Part shown: one piece after another, positions 1-7,580 of the stretch
How positions within the stretch are numbered: position 1 is the first letter of the stretch
How the letters are laid out: every line of letters starts with the position of its first letter
From: Rhodocyclaceae bacterium UBA6160
GTDB taxonomy: Bacteria > Pseudomonadota > Gammaproteobacteria > Burkholderiales > Rhodocyclaceae
Length of the DNA: 18,265 bases
Assembly: GCA_002422995.1 (NCBI GenBank)
Contig: DIUK01000068.1
Location: forward strand, 9,632 to 27,896
Direction: 5' to 3'
The notes under the pieces: generated by a model
What the model saw: the letters and a program-made list of their open reading frames with translations, nothing else
Told to the model about the DNA's origin: nothing
Databases searched by the model: none
Position numbers and translations under genes: made by a program

Positions 1-284
1 GTGGGCGTCATGTGGGTCATCAGTAAATGATGCTGCGGATAACGCGCTTTTAATGCCGCGACCAACGGCTGCGCGGCACGCGTTTCGCCCACAGAGACAG
101 CATGTAGCCAGAGGCAGGGCATACCCGGCTGATTGTTCGGTTTTCTGTGTGCAAAGTACCCCAGGCGCTCGCCCCAGTGGTTTAAGTATGCCTTTTGTCG
201 CTTGGCGCGCCACAGTAGATGCAGCATCGCCCAGGGCAGCAGCAGAAATATGATTAACGTATACAAAAATCGTTGGCGGCTCAT
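1..284 (-). CDS. waaA: 3-deoxy-D-manno-octulosonic acid (Kdo) transferase, partial (N-terminal 94 residues)
   Basis: WaaA/KdtA transfers Kdo from CMP-Kdo to lipid IVA at the inner membrane, founding the LPS inner core. Only the N-terminus is present; the gene runs off the window edge. Translating the minus strand from the ATG at 284 gives MSRQRFLYTLIIFLLLPWAM, a short basic start followed by a membrane anchor, then the family signature HWGERLGYF and the acceptor-domain motif WLHAVSVGETRAA (about residues 60-72), followed by a TH-x-TPT stretch at the edge. These are standard WaaA landmarks. It lies 18 bp downstream of the waaC stop, so the two are almost certainly co-transcribed. No Shine-Dalgarno is visible. 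Instead an upstream ATG at 295 opens a four-codon ORF (MSRL) whose TGA overlaps this start as ATGA, within a tandem repeat. Function is confident from the motifs; exact start is likely. Confidence 0.93.
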   Translation of the reverse strand, partial: MSRQRFLYTLIIFLLLPWAMLHLLWRAKRQKAYLNHWGERLGYFAHRKPNNQPGMPCLWLHAVSVGETRAAQPLVAALKARYPQHHLLMTHMTP

Positions 285-305
285 AGACGGCTCATGGGCG
301 GCTCA
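273..305. repeat. Three tandem 11-bp repeats at the waaC/waaA junction
   Basis: On the plus strand the units are TTGGCGGCTCA (273-283), TAGACGGCTCA (284-294) and TGGGCGGCTCA (295-305), sharing the core CGGCTCA. On the coding (minus) strand each unit begins TGAGCCG. The first supplies the waaC stop; the second and third are each preceded by A, so they read ATGAGCCG. One of these ATGs opens a four-codon ORF (295-281, MSRL then TGA), and the other is the waaA start, overlapping that TGA. This is seen directly in the sequence. A role in translational coupling or slippage is inference. Confidence 0.85.
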
Positions 306-1295
306 AATCCAAGTTTTAACGATTGCCAATACTTCGGCTACTGTCGGCGGCATGCCTTGTGTGCCCAGATTGACAGCAGCACGCCCAGCTAGCACGCCGG
401 TGAGTGCTGGATTGGATGCACAAAACAAGGCGACTGTTGGTCGGCCCAAGGCAGCTGCCAAATGAACCAGACCCGTATCCACACCGACCACAAATCGTGC
501 TGCCCCACAGTAAGCCGCCAGCTCACGCAAGGATAATGCAGGTAAAGCTTCCGCCCCGGGGATCACTTGCGCCAGGCGCTGGGCACGTGCCTGCTCAATG
601 GCATTACCGCTTGGCAACAAGCAGCGCAAACCACGCGCCGCCAAAGCACAGCCCAGGGCTTGCCAGTGCGGCTCCGGCCATAATTTATCGTCACGCGAGG
701 TGGCGGTAAATAATAGAACCCTGTCATCCGCTATCAAGGACGCTGGCAGCTGCGGCGGAACCACGCCATAACTTTGTGCACTGACTTGCGCCGTCACGGT
801 GTAGCCCAAGGCGGCGGCGGCCAGGAGCCGATTGCGCACCACGGCATGTTGCTCTTTAGCAACGAACAAAGGCGTGTTGTAAAACCAGGCGGCGCATGGT
901 TCGCGCGCGCTGTCAAAGTTAAACCCTGCACGTGTGTGATGGGTGAGTGGCGACAACAAGGGGGCATTCGATAGCTTTGCCAAGCGCGTCACCAGTGCGC
1001 TTTTAAGCAATCCCTGGGTATCAATAATGGCATCGTAAGGCGTGCTGCGTAGCGCAGCATAAAAAGCACGCATCGCCTGCCATGTATCCGCCTTTGACAA
1101 TGCCTTGCGCCACCGCCGCAGCGCCATGGGAATCACCCGCTGCACACCCGGGTGAAGCGCGGGAATTTCCGCAAAGCTCTCTTCTATTACCCAATCAATC
1201 GCTGCTGCCGGGAAGACTAATCGCACATCCGTCACCACAGGCAGATTATGAATGACATCCCCTAGGGACGAAGTTTTAACCAGAAGAATACGCAT
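303..1295 (-). CDS. waaC: ADP-heptose:LPS heptosyltransferase I
   Basis: WaaC (glycosyltransferase family 9, GT-B fold) adds the first L-glycero-D-manno-heptose from ADP-heptose to Kdo2-lipid A on the cytoplasmic face of the inner membrane. The 330-residue product matches the usual length of about 320-350. It begins MRILLVKTSSLGDVIHNLPV, the characteristic WaaC N-terminus, and carries the GT9 nucleotide-sugar signature VDTGLVHLAAALGRP near residues 272-286. I chose the ATG at 1295 because the family starts at MRI(L)LVK. Upstream ATG 1322 and TTG 1331 stay in frame but would add a sequence unlike the family and would include the probable -10 box. No Shine-Dalgarno precedes 1295; a TATAAT lies only 9 bases before it, suggesting a near-leaderless message. 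It is divergent from the family 2 glycosyltransferase and followed by waaA, the usual inner-core pairing. Confidence 0.95.
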   Translation of the reverse strand: MRILLVKTSSLGDVIHNLPVVTDVRLVFPAAAIDWVIEESFAEIPALHPGVQRVIPMALRRWRKALSKADTWQAMRAFYAALRSTPYDAIIDTQGLLKSALVTRLAKLSNAPLLSPLTHHTRAGFNFDSAREPCAAWFYNTPLFVAKEQHAVVRNRLLAAAALGYTVTAQVSAQSYGVVPPQLPASLIADDRVLLFTATSRDDKLWPEPHWQALGCALAARGLRCLLPSGNAIEQARAQRLAQVIPGAEALPALSLRELAAYCGAARFVVGVDTGLVHLAAALGRPTVALFCASNPALTGVLAGRAAVNLGTQGMPPTVAEVLAIVKTWI

Positions 1296-1304
1296 AGCGC
1301 AGCG

Positions 1305-1331
1305 ATTATACGTGGCGAACATGCGCGGCAA
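1305..1331 (-). promoter_or_regulatory. Probable sigma-70 promoter of waaC-waaA, giving a near-leaderless mRNA
   Basis: Read on the minus strand, a perfect TATAAT occupies 1310-1305. Candidate -35 boxes are TTGCCG at 1331-1326 (15-bp spacer) or the weaker GATTGC at 1333-1328 (17-bp spacer). Only nine bases separate TATAAT from the waaC ATG. A normal start 6-8 bases past the -10 box would therefore leave a leader of about one to three nucleotides. The absence of any Shine-Dalgarno before this ATG is consistent. The -10 match is strong and the -35 is poor. Confidence 0.5.
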
Positions 1332-1344
1332 TCTCGAAGACCAT

Positions 1345-1375
1345 AGGCGTAAATTGACGTGCTAAATTCACGCCT
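1345..1375. promoter_or_regulatory. Inverted repeat between waaC and the divergent glycosyltransferase gene
   Basis: AGGCGTAAATT (1345-1355) and AATTCACGCCT (1365-1375) pair over 10 of 11 positions around a 9-base loop. It sits in the 219-bp divergent region between waaC and the family 2 glycosyltransferase, 50-80 bases upstream of the waaC start. That position suits an operator for a dimeric regulator controlling both directions. It could equally be an RNA hairpin. I cannot assign a regulator. Confidence 0.4.
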
Positions 1376-1514
1376 GTTCAGCACACTGTCGATGATCATG
1401 ACAAACTGCCACCTTTAGGCGGTCAATCACCCTCAGGGCTAGGCATTGCATCCATGGCAACTGAGTGTGCTTTGCCGATACATCAATCCGCAACAAAAGA
1501 TCAAATCACTTGGC

Positions 1515-2333
1515 ATGACCAAAACGCCCCTCTCTGCTGTTTTTATCACTCAGGATGCCGCCGCTACGCTCTCGGCCGCTTTGGCCAGCGTTGCATTTTG
1601 TGATGAAGTTCTGGTCGTGGATTCTGGTAGCACAGACAATACCCTGGCTATTGCTGCCAGCCACGGTGCGCGGGTTATATCGACTCATTGGCGGGGTTTT
1701 GGCGCACAAAAACAATTTGCCGTGGAAAATGCAAAACATGACTGGGTGTTGTGTATTGATAGCGATGAACGCGTCAGTGATTGCTTGCGTGAACATTTAA
1801 TTGCCGCCGTCTCACCAGCGCCGACAAATACTGACAACAAACCTTGTGCCTATCGCTTTGCCCGCTGCAATCGTTTCATGGGGCGTTATTTGCGTCACGG
1901 TGAAGGCTACCCCGACTGGAGCCTGCGCTGCTTTAACCGTCAACATGCGCACTGGTCGAATGACACCGTGCATGAAAAAGTATGCCTTGCCGATAATAGT
2001 GACAAACACAGCATCGGCACGCTACATGGTGACTTGCTTCACGACTCGGCCGAATCCATCGAAAAATATCTGGAAAAACAAAATCGCTACAGCACCTTGG
2101 CCGCGAATACGGCATTTGCGCAAGGCAAGCGTGCCCATGCGGGCCACCTGGTTTTATCACCCCTCATCCGCTTTATTAAATTTTATTTTTTCAGATTTGG
2201 CTATCTGGATGGCCTGCCTGGGCTCGTGCACATACTGATTGGCTGTGGCGCAAGTTTTGCCAAGTACGCAAAGCTTGCCGCACTGCAACGCCAGGCGGAA
2301 TCTCCCCCGCTCTCTTCCACACCCACAGAATAA
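1515..2333 (+). CDS. Family 2 glycosyltransferase, WaaE/KdtX-like (LPS core)
   Basis: A GT-A fold, family 2 glycosyltransferase of 272 residues, probably adding a hexose to the LPS inner core on the cytoplasmic side. The fold signature is VDSGSTDNT (residues 35-43), and the metal-binding DxD lies in IDSDERVS (D82 and D84). The later PDWSLRCFNR and VHEKV segments resemble the WaaE/KdtX subfamily, which in Klebsiella puts beta-1,4-glucose on heptose I. The last ~60 residues contain a hydrophobic, aromatic stretch (FIKFYFFRFGYLDG) that may contact the membrane. I chose the ATG at 1515 (MTKTPLSAVFI) because family members begin just before the first beta strand; the in-frame ATG at 1446 adds 23 residues with no family character. 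It is divergent from waaC and 33 bp upstream of the dehydratase gene, so probably co-transcribed with it. Exact acceptor and donor are not readable from sequence. Confidence 0.85.
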   Translation: MTKTPLSAVFITQDAAATLSAALASVAFCDEVLVVDSGSTDNTLAIAASHGARVISTHWRGFGAQKQFAVENAKHDWVLCIDSDERVSDCLREHLIAAVSPAPTNTDNKPCAYRFARCNRFMGRYLRHGEGYPDWSLRCFNRQHAHWSNDTVHEKVCLADNSDKHSIGTLHGDLLHDSAESIEKYLEKQNRYSTLAANTAFAQGKRAHAGHLVLSPLIRFIKFYFFRFGYLDGLPGLVHILIGCGASFAKYAKLAALQRQAESPPLSSTPTE

Positions 2334-2366
2334 GCACGGCACCTGCAAAGCCATTGCCAAAGAATC

Positions 2367-4250
2367 ATGACAACTATCAATCAAAATCAAGGCAGTCATC
2401 GGCTCATGCAATTGCGCGTTTTCCTGGTCGCTTTGTTTGATTTACTGACCGTCAGCTTCGCTTGGGTCTTAGCCTTTGCCCTGCGACACAATTTTTCCAT
2501 GCCGCAGAATTTTCATGCGTTGCTCACCAGCACGCTACCTTGGGTCATCGTGGTTCATGCTGTCGCCTTTTATCGCTTTGGCCTCTATCGCGGCCTGTGG
2601 CGCTTTGCCAGCCTGCCGGATTTGCGCCGCATTCTGTTCTCTGTCGGCTTGGCCGCCCTGGTGGTTCCGCCCCTGTTATTCATGGTGCAGCGTCTTGTTG
2701 ATGTGCCTCGTTCTGTACTTGTTTTGCACCCTATTTTGTTGATACTGATGATGGGCGGCGCACGCTTTCTTTACCGTTCCTGGAAAGATGGCCATTTACT
2801 GAGCGTCAGTGAGATTGGCAAAGAGCCCTTGCTCGTACTCGGTGCCGGCACCGCGGGTGCTGACTTGCTACGCGCATTGCATAGCAACCGTGCCTGGCGC
2901 GTAGTAGGGTTTTTGGATGACGATCAAAGCAAAATTGGCCGTCGGATTAACGATGTGCCGGTGTTAGGCTCACTCGCTGAGATTGCCACTGTTGCTACCT
3001 CGTTGCGCGTAAAAAACGTCGTCATCGCCATGCCGCAAGCGGCGGCCAATGTGCGCCGTCGTGCCGCCGAGTTAGCCTCAACTGCAAGCCTTACCGTGCT
3101 TACTGTACCAGCCATGGACGATTTGCTCTCAGGCAAACTCAGCATCTCGCAATTGCATCGCATTTCTCTGGAAGACTTGCTCGGCCGCGAACCTGTCGCG
3201 CTCGATGAAGCAGGCTTGCGCGAACTGCTGAACCAAAAAACGATTTTAATCACGGGGGCGGGCGGTTCTATCGGGAGTGAGCTGAGTCGTCAAATTGCAC
3301 GCTTTACGCCACATCAACTCATCTTTGTTGATCAATCTGAATTAGCGCTGTACCAAATTCAACAAGAATTTTCAGCGGCTTATCCTTTGCAAAAGCTGCA
3401 CTATGTGATTGCTGACGTCAAAGATGCCTCTCGGCTGAGAGAAGTTTTCATGCGTTACCAGCCGCAAATTGTTTTTCATGCGGCCGCTTACAAGCATGTG
3501 CCACTCATGGAAAACACCAATGCGTGGCAAGCGGTACGCAACAATGTGCTGGGTACACTAAACGCAGCACGCAGCGCCAAAGCCTGCGGGGCTAACGAAT
3601 TCGTGCTCATCTCAACCGACAAAGCAGTCAATCCGACCAACGTGATGGGCGCGAGTAAACGCTTGGCCGAACGCGTCTGCCAAGCCTTGCAAGTAGACTC
3701 TGCAACCCGCTTTGTGGCAGTGCGTTTTGGTAACGTCTTGGGTTCTTCAGGCAGCGTGATTCCACTATTTCGCGAACAAATTGCACGCGGCGGCCCCATC
3801 ACAGTCACACACCCGGACATCATTCGTTACTTCATGCTGATCCCTGAAGCAACACAACTGGTTTTACAAGCTGCATTATTGGCCAGACGCGACCAGGAGG
3901 GCGGAAAAATTTTCGTCCTGGATATGGGCGAACCAGTGAAAATTGTCGACTTGGCACATGACATGATTCGACTCTCGGGTCTGGATGAACACGCCATCAA
4001 AATAGAATTTACAGGTTTGCGCCCGGGCGAAAAACTCTATGAAGAACTTTTGGCTGACAACGAATCCACCCTCCCCACACCCCACCCCAAGCTCCGGATT
4101 GCACAAGCCTTGAGTGCCCCTGATGCAGCCTGGCTAACCCAGCTGGACGCATGGCTGGCCAACGCATCTCTGAGTGAAAAAGATGTGAAGCTTAGCCTTG
4201 CCCATTGGGTTGAAGAATATCAGCCGCAACACCCTGATAACACCCCATAG
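2367..4250 (+). CDS. Membrane-anchored nucleotide-sugar 4,6-dehydratase/epimerase, WbpM/CapD/FlaA1 type
   Basis: Large-form member of the polysaccharide biosynthesis CapD family, 627 residues, likely converting UDP-GlcNAc or a related UDP-amino sugar to a 4-keto-6-deoxy intermediate for O-antigen or capsule. Four membrane segments are visible at about 17-39, 55-75, 88-108 and 115-136. A first Rossmann-like domain follows (LGAGTAG, 158-164, then FLDDD), then the linker DLLGREPVALDE, and the catalytic SDR domain with the NAD(P) loop GAGGSIG (297-303) and HAAAYKHVPLME (371-382). The catalytic positions read S416, M427 and K431, the SMK variant of the SYK triad known for large WbpM-type enzymes. 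The ATG at 2367 lacks a good Shine-Dalgarno but gives the expected N-terminus. The gene follows the glycosyltransferase by 33 bp. Family is certain; the exact sugar product is inference. Confidence 0.92.
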   Translation: MTTINQNQGSHRLMQLRVFLVALFDLLTVSFAWVLAFALRHNFSMPQNFHALLTSTLPWVIVVHAVAFYRFGLYRGLWRFASLPDLRRILFSVGLAALVVPPLLFMVQRLVDVPRSVLVLHPILLILMMGGARFLYRSWKDGHLLSVSEIGKEPLLVLGAGTAGADLLRALHSNRAWRVVGFLDDDQSKIGRRINDVPVLGSLAEIATVATSLRVKNVVIAMPQAAANVRRRAAELASTASLTVLTVPAMDDLLSGKLSISQLHRISLEDLLGREPVALDEAGLRELLNQKTILITGAGGSIGSELSRQIARFTPHQLIFVDQSELALYQIQQEFSAAYPLQKLHYVIADVKDASRLREVFMRYQPQIVFHAAAYKHVPLMENTNAWQAVRNNVLGTLNAARSAKACGANEFVLISTDKAVNPTNVMGASKRLAERVCQALQVDSATRFVAVRFGNVLGSSGSVIPLFREQIARGGPITVTHPDIIRYFMLIPEATQLVLQAALLARRDQEGGKIFVLDMGEPVKIVDLAHDMIRLSGLDEHAIKIEFTGLRPGEKLYEELLADNESTLPTPHPKLRIAQALSAPDAAWLTQLDAWLANASLSEKDVKLSLAHWVEEYQPQHPDNTP

Positions 4251-4284
4251 ACACGTGCATTTTTCGCCACTACATGCACCATCG

Positions 4285-4304
4285 GGCACCCAACCGAGGG
4301 TGCC
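4285..4304. terminator. Weak hairpin between convergent dehydratase and carbonic anhydrase genes
   Basis: GGCACCC (4285-4291) and GGGTGCC (4298-4304) form a perfect 7-bp GC-rich stem with loop AACCGA. It is followed on the plus strand only by AGGTTTAATC, a poor U-tract. Its place between two converging stop codons (4250 and 4320) suggests termination, possibly both ways, but the tail is weak. Confidence 0.45.
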
Positions 4305-4319
4305 AGGTTTAATCAGCAG

Positions 4320-4991
4320 TTAAATCTCCGCGTAAGTCTTCTGCAAGCAAGCCAAAGACTGTGCCGCAAGCGTATCCACTTGATCTGTGGCTGAAACAAC
4401 AAACCCTGTATCGCGCAATAAACCATCGCTCAAGCCATAAATCCAGCCATGCACTGTCAATGCCTGATTACGCGCCCAGCTATCACGCACGACAGTCGTT
4501 CTTGCCACATTGATAGCTTGTTCCAACACGTTCAACTCGCACAAACACGCCCAGCGCTTGTTCTCATCGGCAATGCTATCGAGCAGGCCTTGATGCTTAT
4601 CGCGTACATCCTGAATATGCCGCAACCAGTTATCTGCCAAACCGACACGTGCATTGCTCAATGCAGCTTTTACCCCACCACAACCAAAATGCCCAACCAC
4701 CATGATATGGCGCACACGCAGTACATCAATGGCAAACTGAATCACCGAGAGGCAATTCAAATCCGTGTGCACCACCACATTAGCAATGTTACGGTGAACA
4801 AACACTTCACCTGGCAACAAACCGGTAATTTCGTTAGCAGGCACGCGCGAATCTGAGCAGCCTATCCATAAATACTCTGGCGCCTGCAGCTTGGCCAGCT
4901 TATCGAAAAAAGTCGGGTCTTCTGCACAGACACGCTCAGCCCAGGCACGGTTGGCTGAAAAAATCCTGTCCATCTTCTGCTCGCTATTCAT
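4320..4991 (-). CDS. can: Beta-class carbonic anhydrase
   Basis: Zinc enzyme interconverting CO2 and bicarbonate in the cytoplasm, supplying bicarbonate for carboxylation reactions. The 223-residue length matches E. coli Can (220). Zinc ligands and partners are visible: C45 and the D47/R49 dyad in CSDSRVP, then H101 and C104 in GHFGCGG. The segment HRNIANVV and the later LCELNVLEQ and VHGWIYGLSDGLLRD also match Can closely. The ATG at 4991 overlaps the asmA-family stop as ATGA, with AAAGGA about 11 bases upstream, inside the 3' end of that gene, so it is probably translationally coupled. An internal ATG at residue 7 is possible but less favoured. Pairing a carbonic anhydrase with an AsmA-type envelope gene has no obvious metabolic logic. 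Confidence 0.95.
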   Translation of the reverse strand: MNSEQKMDRIFSANRAWAERVCAEDPTFFDKLAKLQAPEYLWIGCSDSRVPANEITGLLPGEVFVHRNIANVVVHTDLNCLSVIQFAIDVLRVRHIMVVGHFGCGGVKAALSNARVGLADNWLRHIQDVRDKHQGLLDSIADENKRWACLCELNVLEQAINVARTTVVRDSWARNQALTVHGWIYGLSDGLLRDTGFVVSATDQVDTLAAQSLACLQKTYAEI

Positions 4992-7510
4992 TGACCAAAA
5001 AGTCCTTTGAGTTTGTCTTTCAATTGATCTGTCGCTTTTTGTTTTAGCACATCTTTTTTCTCATCTATTTTTTGCTTGATTTCCTGTTTTTTAGCATCAG
5101 CACGCGCTTCAGTTTTTTCTTTGATTAAATCGCCAATCGCTTTGGAAAACTCTATCTTCCACGTGATTTTATCCAGTGGCCCGGTAATCCGCACAGGAAC
5201 AGTCACCCCTGCGACTTGATCGGCATTTTTGCCGTCTTGACCGCTACTGGTATTAACCACACGGGCTTTGGCCAGATAATTGATTTGACCAAGGCCGATA
5301 TCTACATCACCCTCACCTGTCAAACGCAGGAATGGTGACTTGGCGAACAAATCATTGTTGTGCGCAACGCCCTTGTTCAGCTGAAAAGAGGCAGTCATTT
5401 CAGAGAAGTCTGTTTTTTCTTCTTTTCGTGATGCTTGCGTATCATCTGTTGCCGTTGCTTTGTTAAGCGCCAATTTATTTTTTAAGTCGCGTAACTTTTG
5501 TGCCAGATTAATCCCTTTGATCGCACCATCACGCAGCGCAATCGACGCAGAACCGGTCAGCGATTTTTTCAGCGCGTCCACACTCGCGCCACGGCCCGCA
5601 ACATCCACATTTACCGTTCCCGTGCCCTCAAGAATATCTTTTTTTGCCAAATCCATCAGCAGCGGATGCACGCGGACGCCCAGTAAACTTTGCTTGATAA
5701 CAACGCGATTGTCTTGTGCATCTACTGTCAGACTGCCATTCATCGATCCCCCGTACAGGTTTGCCCGCACAGGAGAAATCAGCAAGCGGTTATTGGCTGC
5801 ATTTAGGTTTGCGCTAAATTGCGCGAACTTGAGATTTTGAATCTGCAATGCGCCAATTTGTATCGTACCTTGCATATTCAGCCCGCGAATTGCCGAAAAA
5901 TTAAGTGGAGCAGACTTTTCGGCGACTGAATTGCCTTGATTAGCAACCGTTGCGGGCGACTTGGGTGGAAAGTATTTGTCCATATTCAGACGATCCGCCT
6001 TGAAACCAAACCGTAAATCCAGTGGGGAAAATTTATTCGCCTGCGCATCCACAAAAATTTTTGACTCATCAAACTGCGTTGCCAAGACGAGGTTACCGTT
6101 TTGCTTTTTCAAATCGATTTTCGCACGTCCATTCAACGGCAAATTTACTTTCTTCATCGGCATGGCCGGGCTGCTCATCACCAGCGAACCTACAACATTG
6201 GGCAACGAAAATACTTGCTCAGCCAAGTTTGCACTCACTGGCGTAGTGAGATTCACACTGAGTATCGCTGGCCCGCTTTTCGACTCTGCGTCCAGAGCCA
6301 TACGAGCAATACGGGCCTGGCTTAGCGTCCCTTCGACCCCTTCGAGCTTAATCTTCGCACGAGTTTGCCGTCCACTACCGGCCCATTGCACAGCGAGCTG
6401 TATGGTTTGTCCGGTCACCTTGTCGGGAGAGATATTGAGTTTCGGTGCGGTAAGATCAATCGCAAACGCATTGCTGCCGCGTTGCCCTTTGGCAATGAAC
6501 GCAAATTTATCAATGGCCAAGGTTTGCTTGGGCTGATGCGCTGCCAGATGCGCCGCTGAAAAATCCACATCGTCCAACCGTGTTGTCACCCTGGTCTTGC
6601 CATCTTGCTGTGTTAATTGTTTATTTTTCAACATCAACCCATTCACCTGCACAGTCCCTTGCAAGGCATCTACTGTCATTTGATCACTCGTCAAACTCAC
6701 ACCTTGAGCGCGGGTTATGTTGCCGGTGATATCGTCGCGTTGAATGAATTGCCGGGTGCTAAGCGTCATGGCTTTCGCCAATACCGTTTTTAACTGGCCA
6801 TTGGCATTCACTTCATCGGCTGAAAAAGCTAAACCTTCAAAGCCCAATGCGCTGCGTGTCACGTTATTCTTATGGACAAAATCTACATTCTTTAACACCA
6901 CATCTTCAACCACAATAGTCTGCTGCTGACTCTCTGCCAAAACTTGCCCGGTCGTGATATTTAGTCTAGCCAATGTGGTTTGGCTGCCGGCTTGCTCGTC
7001 TTGCCACACCACGTGGGCATTAGTCAGCGCAATATCTGCAATATCCAGTTTGCTTAACGCCGTCTTGCCAGCGCCGACTTTTTCATCCTTGCCTTCGTCT
7101 TTATTTTTACCGCTTAACTGGCTCAGATCAGCGGTATTCATTGTGCCGTCTTTACGTTTGACCAAGGTCACACGCAGACCATCTGCAGCGATGCCGTTGA
7201 CCCTTGCTTGACCGGCAAACAAAGGCATCACCGCCACAGAGACGCGCGCAGAATCAACCGTCAAAAAAGTGCTTTTACTGTTAGGCTCGGACAAACTGGT
7301 CTTACCCAAAACGATACCCACATTCGGCCAGAACGACAACTTGACAGGCGCTGTTATCGCCAACTCACGCTGGGTTTTGGTCATGACTTGCCGGGTAATT
7401 TCTGCTTTTATTTTTTCGCCGTCAAAATACGCATATAACGCGATGACAGCGGCACCCAACAAGAAAAATCCAGCACCGATTGCGATGCCCAACCAACGCA
7501 TGATTTTCAT
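4988..7510 (-). CDS. asmA: AsmA family envelope protein
   Basis: AsmA-like proteins are inner-membrane-anchored periplasmic proteins of the bridge-like lipid-transfer group, linked to outer-membrane assembly and phospholipid traffic. The 840-residue product has a single N-terminal membrane segment (about 6-28, LGIAIGAGFFLLGAAVIALY) and a long beta-rich periplasmic region. A C-terminal AsmA domain follows, with LRDGAIKGINLAQKLRDLKN and a conserved GEGDVDIGLGQINYLAKARV segment. The last ~45 residues form a highly charged Lys/Glu/Asp-rich, probably helical tail ending LKDKLKGLFGQ. E. coli AsmA is 617 residues, so this is a long member. I chose the ATG at 7510 because AAGGAG lies 4 bases before it; a GTG at 7537 reads in frame but would place that ribosome site inside the gene. 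Divergent from the cysteine-rich protein; overlaps the carbonic anhydrase start. Confidence 0.88.
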   Translation of the reverse strand: MKIMRWLGIAIGAGFFLLGAAVIALYAYFDGEKIKAEITRQVMTKTQRELAITAPVKLSFWPNVGIVLGKTSLSEPNSKSTFLTVDSARVSVAVMPLFAGQARVNGIAADGLRVTLVKRKDGTMNTADLSQLSGKNKDEGKDEKVGAGKTALSKLDIADIALTNAHVVWQDEQAGSQTTLARLNITTGQVLAESQQQTIVVEDVVLKNVDFVHKNNVTRSALGFEGLAFSADEVNANGQLKTVLAKAMTLSTRQFIQRDDITGNITRAQGVSLTSDQMTVDALQGTVQVNGLMLKNKQLTQQDGKTRVTTRLDDVDFSAAHLAAHQPKQTLAIDKFAFIAKGQRGSNAFAIDLTAPKLNISPDKVTGQTIQLAVQWAGSGRQTRAKIKLEGVEGTLSQARIARMALDAESKSGPAILSVNLTTPVSANLAEQVFSLPNVVGSLVMSSPAMPMKKVNLPLNGRAKIDLKKQNGNLVLATQFDESKIFVDAQANKFSPLDLRFGFKADRLNMDKYFPPKSPATVANQGNSVAEKSAPLNFSAIRGLNMQGTIQIGALQIQNLKFAQFSANLNAANNRLLISPVRANLYGGSMNGSLTVDAQDNRVVIKQSLLGVRVHPLLMDLAKKDILEGTGTVNVDVAGRGASVDALKKSLTGSASIALRDGAIKGINLAQKLRDLKNKLALNKATATDDTQASRKEEKTDFSEMTASFQLNKGVAHNNDLFAKSPFLRLTGEGDVDIGLGQINYLAKARVVNTSSGQDGKNADQVAGVTVPVRITGPLDKITWKIEFSKAIGDLIKEKTEARADAKKQEIKQKIDEKKDVLKQKATDQLKDKLKGLFGQ

Positions 7511-7580
7511 ACGACTCCTTATGTAATGAAACACCACTGAACTGCGTTAAGCTATTGCACTCAACCCAAGGAGGAACGTT

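Noticed and set aside
133..709. Plus-strand open frames over the waaA/waaC region (133-465 and 404-709)
   Set aside because: They are antisense to clear waaA and waaC coding sequence, lack ribosome sites and resemble no family.
5460..7526. Many plus-strand frames of 60-190 codons across the AsmA-family gene
   Set aside because: They are antisense to a long, well-supported gene with a membrane anchor and AsmA-domain motifs; none has family similarity or a ribosome site.
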